Shown piece after piece: positions 7,666 to 16,146 of a DNA stretch of 20,929 bases. Position numbers and translations under genes: made by a program. Each line of letters begins with the position of its first letter. The stretch's first letter is position 1. Source of the stretch: Desulfobacteraceae bacterium (GTDB lineage: Bacteria > Desulfobacterota > DSM-4660 > Desulfatiglandales > Desulfatiglandaceae); assembly GCA_030597505.1 (NCBI GenBank), contig JAUVRS010000008.1:1-20929 (forward strand), in the 5' to 3' direction. Below the pieces are notes generated by a model. It did no database searches and was not told the origin of the DNA. It was given only the letters and a program-made list of their open reading frames with translations.

Positions 7666-10600
7666 ATGAAAAAAAAGATCGGCTCGGCTTTGGTAGTGGG
7701 AAGCGGAATCAGCGGTATTCGATCTGCTCTTGATATGGCAGAACAGGGCTACCAAGTGACACTTATCGATAAGGCTCCTCACCTGGGTGGGGTTCTTACT
7801 CAGCTGGATTATCAGTTCCCCACTGATCATTGCGGCATGTGCAAGATGCTCCCTTTGGTAGAAAGAGATTCTTCCTCCCAGTATTGCCTTCGCAAGGGTC
7901 TGTTCCACGAAAACATCGATATAATGCTTTCCACCGAGCTTGTGGCCATGGAAGGTGAGCCGGGAAAATTTCAGGTAATGTTGCGTCAAGAACCTTCAAT
8001 GGTTGATCAGGAACGATGTATCGGTTGCGGCGAATGCGCCGGGGTCTGCCCGGTCGAAGTCTCTGATCTGTTTAATGCTGGCCTCACAAGGAGAAAGGCG
8101 ATTTATCTGCCGATTCCCCACAACATTCCGAATTCATATGTTGTGGATATGGCCACCTGCACACATTGCGGTAAGTGTGAAAAGATTTGTCCAACCCAGG
8201 CTATTGACTTTGGAAAGGAGGCACGCAAAAAATTCCGCATTCTTGTAGTGGACGATGAACTGATCGTTCGCGATTCCCTCAAGGAATGGCTTCTGGATGA
8301 AGGTTTTGAGGTCCACATGGCTGAATCAGGGGCTGAGGCCCTAGAAAAAATGTCTGAAACACATTTTCATCTAACGCTGCTTGATATCAAGATGCCGGGT
8401 ATAGATGGTGTGGAAGTGCTCAAACGTGCCAAGGAGATTCGTCCCGATCTCCCCGTGGTGATGATGACCGCCTACGCCACCGTTGAGACAGCGGTAGAGG
8501 CCATGAAAATCGGCGCCCACGACTACCTGATGAAGCCTTTTGATCCGGATAGTCTTATGCCCTTGATAGTCAATCTCTATCACGACATTAAAGGTGCAAA
8601 CGTGCAGGAGATGGAAGTTGGGTCTGTTATCCTGGCAGGAGGTTTTGACTCCTATGACCCCTTTTCCGGAAAGAATACTTATGGTTACGGCCTGTTTCCG
8701 AACGTAGTGACCAGTATTGAATTCGAACGGATGCTCAGTGGTACGGGGCCCAATCCAGGAAAACTCATCAGACCTGGTGACGGCGAGGAGGTCCAAAAGA
8801 TTGCCTGGCTCCAGTGCGTGGGGTCACGGGATCAGCAGGCAGACGCAGACTTCTGTTCATCCGCCTGTTGTATGTTTGCTGTCAAAGAGGCTTTGCTGGC
8901 AAAAAAAAAGAGCGGGGGAAAAATCGATACAACCATTTTCTACATGGACATGCGTACATTTGGAAAGGATTTTCAACGTTACCGGGATCAGGCCGAAACT
9001 GAATCCGGCGTTCGCTTCGAAAGAAGCCGTGTGCATTCTGTTGACACGACCGGAAAGGATGACGGACGGCTCCGACTCGCATACGCAGACACGGCCGGTG
9101 CAATTCATGTGGAAGATTTTGACATGGTTGTTCTGGCTGCCGGCCAGCGGCCGCCGTCAAGCACCCAGAAGGTGGCAGAAATGTGCGGAGTGGAATTGAA
9201 CCAATGGGGATTCTGCCAGACAGAGGGCTTTTCCCTTTCCCGTACAAATAATGAAGGCGTCTTGGTGGGAGGATCATTTTCCGGTCTGAAGGATATATCT
9301 GAATCTGTTATTCAGGCGAGTTCAGCATCTCTCGAGGCCTCCAGAATTATCCATTCAAAGGGGGGCGGGCTTTCAGAAGAGCCTTCACCCGAAACCGATG
9401 TCAGGGATGTCTCTAGGGAAGCACCCCGCGTGCTGGCAGTGATATGTGGATGTGGGGGGGCGTTATCAAACTCAGTCAACCTGGATGAAATCTCCAACTG
9501 GCTTGAGGCAAAGGCTAGCGTTAGCGAGGTTCATATCATAGATAGTATCTGCACCCAAGATGGCTGGGATAATCTCAAGGAGACCCTTCAAAACAATTTG
9601 GCAAATCGCGTTTTGATTGGCGCCTGTATGCCCTATGTCTATGCCAGAAAATTGAAGGAATTGGGTAACTCCACCGGACTCAACCCCCAGCTTATGGAGG
9701 TGGTGGATCTTCGCACGCTCGTCTTTCCCGGCGGGGACAAGGAAAATGATCTCCTGAAGCAAGAGGTTCGGACAGTACTCTCCATGAGCATAGAGAAATT
9801 GAAAGGCATGGACCCATTGCCTGTGACAACTTCCAAGATTATTCAAAAGGCTCTGGTGGTAGGGGGTGGCATTGCCGGGCTGACCGCGGCTCTCGCCATA
9901 GCCGATCACGGTTTTGAGGTGACCCTGGTTGAAAAGACAGGGGAATTGGGTGGTAATCTGAGAACTCTCCACAGGACCATCGAAGGACATTCCCCCCAGG
10001 AATTGATGGCGAAAACCATATCCAGGGTGGAAAAACATCCTCTTATCAAAACCCACAAAGACGCAAAGATAATATATTCTCAGGGATATGTGGGCAATTT
10101 TTCAACCTCTATTGAACGGGAAGATGGACATGGTGAGACCATAGAACATGGGGTGACTGTCTTGGCCACCGGCGGTAGAGAGGCGGATACAAAGAGTTAT
10201 TCGTATGGAGAGAGCGAGGCGATCCTCACCCAACAGGATCTTGAACAACGGCTGGCAGAGGGAACCGTGGCGCCTGCCGGTCTGGCCTCCGTGGCTATGA
10301 TTCAGTGTGTGGACTCCAGGGAAGAGCCCCGCAACTATTGCAGCCGTATCTGTTGCCAATCAGCCCTCAAAAACGCCCTTTTTCTCAAGGAACAAGATCC
10401 TGGTATTGACATCTATATATTTTACAGGGACATGATGTCTTACGGTTTTATGGAAACCTATTTTACCCAGGCCCGAAAGGCTGGTGTAATCTTTGTACCA
10501 TATGATGTAAACCAAAAACCCAAAGTAAATTTGGAAAACGGTCGGCCAAAGCTTTCCGCCATTGATCCGATCTTGGGCAGAGAATGGGTGCTGGAACCAG

Positions 10601-11097
10601 ACCTGTTGGTTCTTAGTACTGGGATCGTTCCCGGCGATGGGCTGGGAGTGGCAGGGCAATTTGGTGTGACGGTCAATCAGGACGGCTTTTATCAGGAGGC
10701 TGAATCCAGGTGGCGGCCTGTGGATTTTATCAAGGAAGGGGTCTTTATGTGTGGACTTGCCCATTCCCCCCGTTCCATCAAGGAAACCATAGCCATGGCT
10801 AACGCGGCCGCGCAGCGCTCTTTGAGGATACTGAACAGTGAAAAATTGGCGGCCGGAAGCGTTGTGGCCGAGGTGCGTCACAGCCTTTGCTCTTTGTGCG
10901 AGCGATGCATCGCCTTCTGCCCCTATGAGGCCCGTCACTATAGCGAAGACGAGGAAATGATTGTGGTAAATGAACTCATGTGTCAGGGCTGCGGTTCCTG
11001 TGCTGCGGTCTGTCCAAACAGCGCCTCGGTGCTTCACGGCTACAGCGATCAACAGGTATTTGGAGTGATCGATGCAGCACTCGAGAATGTTGCGTAG
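7666..11097 (+). CDS. Tandem HdrA-like flavoprotein with an embedded CheY-type receiver domain
   Basis: 1143 residues; GAGG precedes ATG 7666. Module 1: FAD motif VVGSGISG (10-17), HCGMCKMLP (55-63), [4Fe-4S] motifs CIGCGECAGVCP (118-129) and CTHCGKCEKICP (165-176). A full receiver domain follows (about 189-310: D196/D197, phospho-acceptor D240, T268, K290), after which HdrA resumes with VGSVILAGG (318-326), CVGSRD and FCSSACCMFAVKEA (397-410). Module 2: a diverged HdrA N-terminal domain (588-715; CGCGGALS, GACMPYVYARK), FAD motif VVGGGIAG (731-738), CVDSREEPRNYCSRICCQSA (881-900) and C-terminal [4Fe-4S] motifs CSLCERCIAFCP (1075-1086) and CQGCGSCAAVCP (1106-1117). It is predicted to be a soluble electron-bifurcating or electron-transfer scaffold working with HdrBC. 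The receiver is not at an end but inside the catalytic fold, which suggests control by phosphorylation. Confidence 0.9.
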   Translation: MKKKIGSALVVGSGISGIRSALDMAEQGYQVTLIDKAPHLGGVLTQLDYQFPTDHCGMCKMLPLVERDSSSQYCLRKGLFHENIDIMLSTELVAMEGEPGKFQVMLRQEPSMVDQERCIGCGECAGVCPVEVSDLFNAGLTRRKAIYLPIPHNIPNSYVVDMATCTHCGKCEKICPTQAIDFGKEARKKFRILVVDDELIVRDSLKEWLLDEGFEVHMAESGAEALEKMSETHFHLTLLDIKMPGIDGVEVLKRAKEIRPDLPVVMMTAYATVETAVEAMKIGAHDYLMKPFDPDSLMPLIVNLYHDIKGANVQEMEVGSVILAGGFDSYDPFSGKNTYGYGLFPNVVTSIEFERMLSGTGPNPGKLIRPGDGEEVQKIAWLQCVGSRDQQADADFCSSACCMFAVKEALLAKKKSGGKIDTTIFYMDMRTFGKDFQRYRDQAETESGVRFERSRVHSVDTTGKDDGRLRLAYADTAGAIHVEDFDMVVLAAGQRPPSSTQKVAEMCGVELNQWGFCQTEGFSLSRTNNEGVLVGGSFSGLKDISESVIQASSASLEASRIIHSKGGGLSEEPSPETDVRDVSREAPRVLAVICGCGGALSNSVNLDEISNWLEAKASVSEVHIIDSICTQDGWDNLKETLQNNLANRVLIGACMPYVYARKLKELGNSTGLNPQLMEVVDLRTLVFPGGDKENDLLKQEVRTVLSMSIEKLKGMDPLPVTTSKIIQKALVVGGGIAGLTAALAIADHGFEVTLVEKTGELGGNLRTLHRTIEGHSPQELMAKTISRVEKHPLIKTHKDAKIIYSQGYVGNFSTSIEREDGHGETIEHGVTVLATGGREADTKSYSYGESEAILTQQDLEQRLAEGTVAPAGLASVAMIQCVDSREEPRNYCSRICCQSALKNALFLKEQDPGIDIYIFYRDMMSYGFMETYFTQARKAGVIFVPYDVNQKPKVNLENGRPKLSAIDPILGREWVLEPDLLVLSTGIVPGDGLGVAGQFGVTVNQDGFYQEAESRWRPVDFIKEGVFMCGLAHSPRSIKETIAMANAAAQRSLRILNSEKLAAGSVVAEVRHSLCSLCERCIAFCPYEARHYSEDEEMIVVNELMCQGCGSCAAVCPNSASVLHGYSDQQVFGVIDAALENVA

Positions 11098-11127
11098 AGT
11101 CACATGTAATAAAGGAGATTGAACTAG

Positions 11128-11727
11128 ATGGCCGAAAAACAGATTGATTTTGACATACCTGTTGACGGATCTGATCTTTTGGAGTCTGTGCAAGAAAGTG
11201 TCAGGGCATGCATGCAATGCGGGACTTGTAGCGGTTCTTGCGCCAATTCGTTTGCCATGGATTTCACTCCCAGACATTTGTGGCGGTTGGCACAGCTCGG
11301 AGAGACGGACGAGATTTTCAACAGCAAGACCTTCTACCTTTGTTCGGCCTGTTATTATTGCACCCTTCGTTGTCCGCGTGGCCTAAAGCTTACCGAGGCC
11401 ATGAGTGCCCTCAAACGATTGGCCACAGCGCGAGGGATAAAAAGACACAGACAAAGCAGTAAATTCTATGAAATATTTATAAAGACCGTTGAGCGCTATG
11501 GCCGGGTAAGAGAAATGGAATTTATCAATCGCTATTTTTTTTCCCTTAAAGATCCCTTGCTCCCCCTGGAGTTTGTCTCCCTTGGATTCAATCTGATGAA
11601 AAAACGGAAGATTCCCTTCCAACTGCCGATTCTGAAACCTGTAAGAGACCAAAACGGAAAAGTAAAATACTTTGAGGGAAGATTTGAAAGGCTTTTTCGC
11701 AAGGTTGAAGAACTGGAGGCCAGATAA
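11128..11727 (+). CDS. hdrC: HdrC-type iron-sulfur subunit
   Basis: 199 residues; AGGAG lies just upstream of ATG 11128. Two [4Fe-4S] motifs are visible: C28-M-Q-C31-G-T-C34-S-G-S-C38 and C72-S-A-C75-Y-Y-C78-T-L-R-C82-P, the standard HdrC pair. The rest is helical and basic. HdrC carries electrons from the HdrA flavin to HdrB. The stop codon overlaps the hdrB start by one base (TAATG), so the two proteins are probably made in equal amounts. The gene follows the tandem HdrA gene by 30 bp, making these three a natural HdrA-C-B unit. Confidence 0.93.
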   Translation: MAEKQIDFDIPVDGSDLLESVQESVRACMQCGTCSGSCANSFAMDFTPRHLWRLAQLGETDEIFNSKTFYLCSACYYCTLRCPRGLKLTEAMSALKRLATARGIKRHRQSSKFYEIFIKTVERYGRVREMEFINRYFFSLKDPLLPLEFVSLGFNLMKKRKIPFQLPILKPVRDQNGKVKYFEGRFERLFRKVEELEAR

Positions 11728-12596
11728 TGAACTATATCTATTACCCTGGCTGTTCGTTGGAAGCAACCGCTCTTGAATACAATTTATCCACCCAGGCGAC
11801 AATGGGGGCGCTGGGCGCTGAGCTGACGGAACTGAAAGACTGGACCTGTTGCGGGGCCAGCGCAGCTGAGGCCACCAGTTATCTTTTATCAATGGTCCTG
11901 GCAGCCCGCAACCTGGCATTGGCCGAAAAAATGGACAGCGATGCCGACATTATGATCCCATGCAGTGCCTGTTATTTGAACTTGAGGAAAGTAGAGGACC
12001 ATGTTAAACAGGATAAAAAATTGCTGGATAAAATAAATGAAGCATTAAAGGAGGAAGGCCTTGAATACAAGGGTGGTGTAAGGGTACGCCATTTGGTTGA
12101 TGTACTCGTTAATGATTTTGATCCCGAATCCATTGAACCTCTGGTCAAGAATAAGCTAACGGGTTTACGGGTAGCCACTTATTACGGGTGCCAGGCCCTC
12201 AGACCATATGTAATCTATGATGATCCCGAACAGCCCAGATCCCTTGAACCCCTCCTGCTTGCAGTGGGGGCCAAGGTGCACCCCTGGGAAATGGGTGCCA
12301 AGTGCTGTGGGGCAGCGCTGATGACGACCAAGAAAGATGTGGCTCTTGAACTCACCGGCACAATCCTTAAGGCCGCACAAGGGGCCGACTGCATCGTTAC
12401 CATCTGCCCCATGTGTGAAATGAATCTGGAGGCATTTCAGGAATCAATTTCGAAGACCAGGGGAGAAGATCTGAGGATCCCCGTACTCTACTTGCCTCAA
12501 TTAATAGGTCTGGCGTTGGGTCTTTCCTCTGAAGAGATCAAACTGGAGATGAACCTTGCTATGACGGATGCCTTTAAGACCAAGATAGCAGGCTAA
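11727..12596 (+). CDS. hdrB: HdrB-type subunit with two CCG domains (non-cubane Fe-S disulfide site)
   Basis: 289 residues, the usual HdrB length. Both cysteine-rich CCG domains are complete: C9, C41-C42-G, C79-x-x-C82 and C155, C193-C194-G, C227-x-x-C230. In methanogen HdrB these cysteines hold two non-cubane [4Fe-4S] clusters where the heterodisulfide is reduced. Bacteria without coenzymes M and B use the fold on other thiol/disulfide or electron-carrier substrates, so the substrate here is unknown. ATG overlaps the hdrC stop (TAATG), which indicates translational coupling. Confidence 0.93.
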   Translation: MNYIYYPGCSLEATALEYNLSTQATMGALGAELTELKDWTCCGASAAEATSYLLSMVLAARNLALAEKMDSDADIMIPCSACYLNLRKVEDHVKQDKKLLDKINEALKEEGLEYKGGVRVRHLVDVLVNDFDPESIEPLVKNKLTGLRVATYYGCQALRPYVIYDDPEQPRSLEPLLLAVGAKVHPWEMGAKCCGAALMTTKKDVALELTGTILKAAQGADCIVTICPMCEMNLEAFQESISKTRGEDLRIPVLYLPQLIGLALGLSSEEIKLEMNLAMTDAFKTKIAG

Positions 12597-12683
12597 GAAA
12601 GGGTCCTATCATCAGCATACAAAATATTCGGGTTTGGAGACCCTGTGGTTTCTGATAACCCGCATTCCCAATAGGAGGTATTA

Positions 12684-13982
12684 ATGGAAGCACTAGTGAT
12701 AGACAGAAAACAAAGCAAGCTACGGGTTGCCCCTGAGTGGGCGGATGTATGTTTTACATGCGGGACCTGTGCCGGGGGGTGCCCTATTACGGGTGTGGAT
12801 GGTCTTGATCCACGGAAAGCAGTTCGCATGGCAGCGCTTGGGCTTGATCAGGAATTGGTTGACTCGCGTTTCCCCTGGATATGTACCCTGTGTGGCCGTT
12901 GTGAATATGCCTGTCCACAGGGTGTTGAGATCCTAAAGATGCTGCGAAAGGCAAGAAGTCTTCGTGAAAGAGACAAGGTCCCCGGCCCCATCCACAAGGG
13001 TGTGGTAATGGATCTTGAGAGGGGGAATAATCTGGGTATTCCCAAGGAAGATTTTCTTTTCCTCCTGGCCGATGTGGCAAAAGAGATGGACGAAGACGAA
13101 GGGTTCCCGGGTTTTTATGTGCCTGTGGACAAAAAGGGTGCCAATATCCTTGTGACCATCAATTCCAAGGAGCCATTTGGGGAACCCGATGACATGAAGT
13201 TTTGGTGGCGTATATTTTATGCTGCCAAAGAGGACTGGACCGTTCCGTCTGAGAATTGGGAGGGGGTCAACTGGGGTCTTTTCTCTGGTGATGATGAATC
13301 CATGAAGACCCTTGTTGGCCGGATTGTGGAACACCTGGAGCGGTTGGAGTGTAAGACGCTGCTATTGCCCGAATGAGGCCATGCATACTTTGCGACCAGG
13401 CTTGGTCTGCAGAATTGGTTTCCCGAGGTTTTCGAAAAATACCGAGTGATATCGGTCCATGATCTATTAAAGGAGTATATAGAGACTGGGAGGATAAAGT
13501 TAGACAAGACGATCCATGAGGAGTTGACGACCATGCATGACCCCTGCAATTATGGCCGTAAGAGCTTTAAAACCTTTGGTGACGGCTATTTTGAAGAACC
13601 CCGTTGGATCACCCAACAGTGTTGTGAGAACTATGTGGAAATGTATCCGACCAAGATGAACAACTTCTGCTGCGGTGCTGGAGGGGGTGCCTGGGCCATG
13701 CCCTATGAACAAGAGCGGATCGTTTACGGCCGTGAAAAGGCAAGGCAGATAAAGGACACGGGCGCAAAGATGGTCGTTGCCCCCTGTCACAATTGTCGGG
13801 ACCAGATCATGAAGTCCTTAAACAAGGAGTATGATCTGGGAATAGAGGTCAAGTACCTGTGGGAGCTTGTGTCGGATTCCCTGATTGTTGAGCCCTGGAA
13901 CGAAGAAGAGATCAAGAAGGCCAATGAATTGAGGGATGCCCAGTATGAAAGGGATGATGTGGACTTAGACAAGGAATGGTGA
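12684..13982 (+). CDS. HdrD/DsrK-like iron-sulfur selenoprotein (UGA 13374-13376 read as selenocysteine)
   Basis: One continuous frame of 433 codons with a single internal TGA at codon 231; 432 residues if TGA is read as Sec. AGGAGG at 12673-12678 sets the start. The N-terminal HdrC-like part has C23-x2-C26-x2-C29-x3-C33 and C67-x2-C70-x2-C73-x3-C77. After a diverged first CCG-like domain comes LLLPE-U231-GHAYF; related HdrD/DsrK/TmcB-type proteins have cysteine here (ECGHA, from memory). A complete CCG domain follows: C288, C329-C330-G, C368-x-x-C371. The frame stays open, with family-like sequence before and after the UGA, and a SECIS-like hairpin lies just downstream. An ordinary pipeline would split this into a 230-residue HdrC-like protein (12684-13376) and a truncated CCG protein (from 13446). 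Likely role: thiol/disulfide or electron-carrier site of the Hdr complex; substrate unknown. Confidence 0.85.
13389..13413 (+). promoter_or_regulatory. Bacterial SECIS-like hairpin downstream of the in-frame UGA
   Basis: GACCA (13394-13398) pairs perfectly with TGGTC (13403-13407) around a four-base loop, GGCT. A lower stem TTTGC (13389-13393) pairs with GCAGA (13409-13413) across one bulged T. The two loop guanines start 22 bases after the UGA. This fits the bacterial SECIS rule of an apical loop about 16-37 bases from UGA with G among its first two bases. It lies in coding sequence, as bacterial SECIS elements do. Confidence 0.7.
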
Positions 13983-14007
13983 TAGAAACTTCCTTTTCTT
14001 ATTCAAT

Positions 14008-15573
14008 TTATGGTCTTTGCCCCATTTCTCCCATGGGAAGCCTTATGGTGACAGCAGTTCCTTTACCGGGTTCACTTTTGAGATCAATGGTTCCCTTATG
14101 TCGATCGATGATGCCCTGAACCGTTGAGAGGCCGAGTCCTATGCCTTTTCCCTCGCTCTTGGTGGTATAAAAACGGTCGAAGATATAAGGAATGTCTTCC
14201 CTTGCGATCCCGCATCCGGTATCTTTGACCTGTATTTGGACATACCCCTTTCCTACTTCAAAAGAACAGCCAAGAGTAAGGGTGCCACCGTCGGGCATTG
14301 CATCTATGGCATTAAAGATGAGGTTTATGATGCATTGCTGGATCTGATTGAAGTCACCCCATATGGGTGGAGCGCAATGAGCATCATCGGTCTTTATCCG
14401 GATGTTGTGGAGTGTGAGTTTGTGCTGGCTTAACATAATACATCTTTGGAGGAGATCAGCCATATCAATTTTAGCAAATCTTATTTCAGACTTTCGTGAG
14501 AAAGCGAGCAGGTTGGAAACGATTTTGGAACAACGTGTGGTTTCACTCTCGATAAGATCAAGATATCGTTGGAATCTTTCGGTTTCTTCCGGTTTTAGAG
14601 TGTCTCGCTTAATGATCTTTATCATAAGCCGAATATAGTTAAGAATGCCTGCCAATGGGTTGTTGATCTCATGGACCACGCTGGCAGCCAGCCTGCCCAG
14701 AGAAATCATCTTGTCCTGATGGAGGAGTTGGGTTTGATCGGAAAACTGTTGTTCAAGTTTTCTGACTTCCCTCAAATCTCTGAAAAATCCCACCACTCCG
14801 ATCTCTTTGTTTTCTTCAAAAAGGACCCTCGCGGAAAGCTGGACCGGGAGTTTTTTTTGACCCCTGGAAATGAGGTTGGTTTCAAAGAGAAAGAGCCTGT
14901 TCTCCCCCCCAAATGTTTCAGAATACAGTTCTTTTTTGAATTTTTCGATGGCCCTTTTTGAAAAGAAACAGTCAAACGACATTTTTCCAATCACGGCAGC
15001 TTTGGAACAGCCCAACATATCTTGTATGGCCTTGTTGAAAATTATTACCCTGCCATCTGTTCCCCAGGCCATGATTCCGTCAATGGAGCTTTCGATCAGG
15101 TTATTCTGGAAATCAAATGTTCTTGCCAGTTCTTCGGCCGTATTCATCCACCTTTCTTCAATGAGGGTGGTATAATCCTGTACCTTTTTTCGGGTGGTGT
15201 AACGGTTTTTTGCTCTCTCAAGCGCGACCAGAAGGGCGTCATTATCAATTGGCTTTGTAATAAAATCAGATGCGTCCAACTGAAGGGCACGAACGGCGAG
15301 TTTTATTTCACCAAAAGCGGTGACCACAATCACCTCTTTTTGCGGATCATTTTTTTTGATCTTCTCAAGGACCTCAATCCCGTCAATCCCGGGCATTCGA
15401 ATATCCGTTATAACAATTTGAGGTGACTCTTTCCGGCAAATCCGAATGCCTGTTTTTCCGTCTTGTGCGGTGAGGACCCGGTAGCCTTCATCCTCAAGAA
15501 AGATGGACAAAACCCGGCGTATTCCTTCCTCATCGTCGATGACCAGTACCTTCCAATCCTTTTTATTTATCAT
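14008..15573 (-). CDS. Receiver-PAS-histidine kinase hybrid
   Basis: 521 residues from ATG 15573; a GTG at 15612 in the same frame would add 13 residues. Order: receiver (1-125) with D13/D14, phospho-acceptor D57 (ITDIRMPG), T85 and K107; a helical linker; PAS domain about 155-270; dimerisation/phosphotransfer helix with H301 (VVHEINNPLAG); ATPase domain with N-box NLIFNAIDAM, DTGCG and GIGLGLS motifs. All catalytic parts are present and there are no membrane segments, so it is a soluble kinase with an N-terminal receiver input. It is the last gene of the minus-strand signalling cluster and converges on the selenoprotein gene with only 25 bp between stops. No obvious terminator hairpin is seen there. 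Confidence 0.9.
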   Translation of the reverse strand: MINKKDWKVLVIDDEEGIRRVLSIFLEDEGYRVLTAQDGKTGIRICRKESPQIVITDIRMPGIDGIEVLEKIKKNDPQKEVIVVTAFGEIKLAVRALQLDASDFITKPIDNDALLVALERAKNRYTTRKKVQDYTTLIEERWMNTAEELARTFDFQNNLIESSIDGIMAWGTDGRVIIFNKAIQDMLGCSKAAVIGKMSFDCFFSKRAIEKFKKELYSETFGGENRLFLFETNLISRGQKKLPVQLSARVLFEENKEIGVVGFFRDLREVRKLEQQFSDQTQLLHQDKMISLGRLAASVVHEINNPLAGILNYIRLMIKIIKRDTLKPEETERFQRYLDLIESETTRCSKIVSNLLAFSRKSEIRFAKIDMADLLQRCIMLSQHKLTLHNIRIKTDDAHCAPPIWGDFNQIQQCIINLIFNAIDAMPDGGTLTLGCSFEVGKGYVQIQVKDTGCGIAREDIPYIFDRFYTTKSEGKGIGLGLSTVQGIIDRHKGTIDLKSEPGKGTAVTIRLPMGEMGQRP

Positions 15574-15696
15574 TTTTATCGGTTCCGTGAGGGGTGGGTG
15601 TTGTATGCGCACGCTATGTTATGTATCCAGGATGGTTTTTGGGCTTAATCGGGTTCGCTGTTCTCTGGGTGGATAATGAGGGTTGTTGACCTTTTG

Positions 15697-16089
15697 TTAT
15701 TTAAGGCAAATTCTAACCGCGTTTAGGAGTTCTTCTGCCTCGGGTGGTTTTTCTATGTAAGCGGCTGGCTCGGGGATCTTTTCCCCTTTGTAATCATCCA
15801 AAACTTTTTGGGAATGAAAAAAGGTCTTCTTGGAGAGCGCAGAGACCATGATTACTGGTATGTCCCTGAGGTCCGGATCAGTTTTTAAGCCCCGATACAT
15901 GGTGATTCCGCTTTCTCTTGGCATCATCACATCCATTATGACAAGAGATGGTCTGCCCTTTCGAGCTAGAGCCAAACCTTCCTTACCGTTCACCGCTGAA
16001 AAGGGTTTATAGCCGTTGGTCTCTAACAGTGTGGAGATAAAGATCCTCATGTCCAATTCGTCATCAACCACCAAAATTTTTTTTGCCAT
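15697..16089 (-). CDS. Receiver-only response regulator, paralogue of the one at 1907
   Basis: 130 residues from ATG 16089, with GGGAGG upstream; a TTG at 16113 is less likely because the ribosome site lies inside that extension. D9/D10, phospho-acceptor D53 (IMDVMMP), a serine as switch residue (MVSA) and the lysine in YIEKPPEAEELL are present. It shares the long alpha4 segment with the 1907 protein, including KKTFFHSQ, the IPEP string and YIEKPPEAEELL, so the two come from one duplication. No output domain. It lies between usp and the receiver-PAS-kinase gene, with a palindromic element upstream. Confidence 0.92.
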   Translation of the reverse strand: MAKKILVVDDELDMRIFISTLLETNGYKPFSAVNGKEGLALARKGRPSLVIMDVMMPRESGITMYRGLKTDPDLRDIPVIMVSALSKKTFFHSQKVLDDYKGEKIPEPAAYIEKPPEAEELLNAVRICLK

Positions 16090-16146
16090 CTTTCCGGGTC
16101 CTCCCTGTATCAAGACGCAGTTTCCATTCCATTTTGACCTGGCTTT

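Noticed and set aside
12601..12646. GGGTC...GACCC inverted repeat between hdrB and the selenoprotein gene
   Set aside because: Only five-base arms with a loop of more than 30 bases; no T-run; likely chance.
13377..13445. Non-coding gap or inactivating stop splitting the last Hdr gene into two
   Set aside because: The frame continues without another stop and reads GHAYFATRLG onward as normal family-like sequence, the second piece has no ribosome site at its GTG (13446), and a SECIS-like hairpin follows the UGA. Read-through as selenocysteine explains all of this better than a pseudogene.
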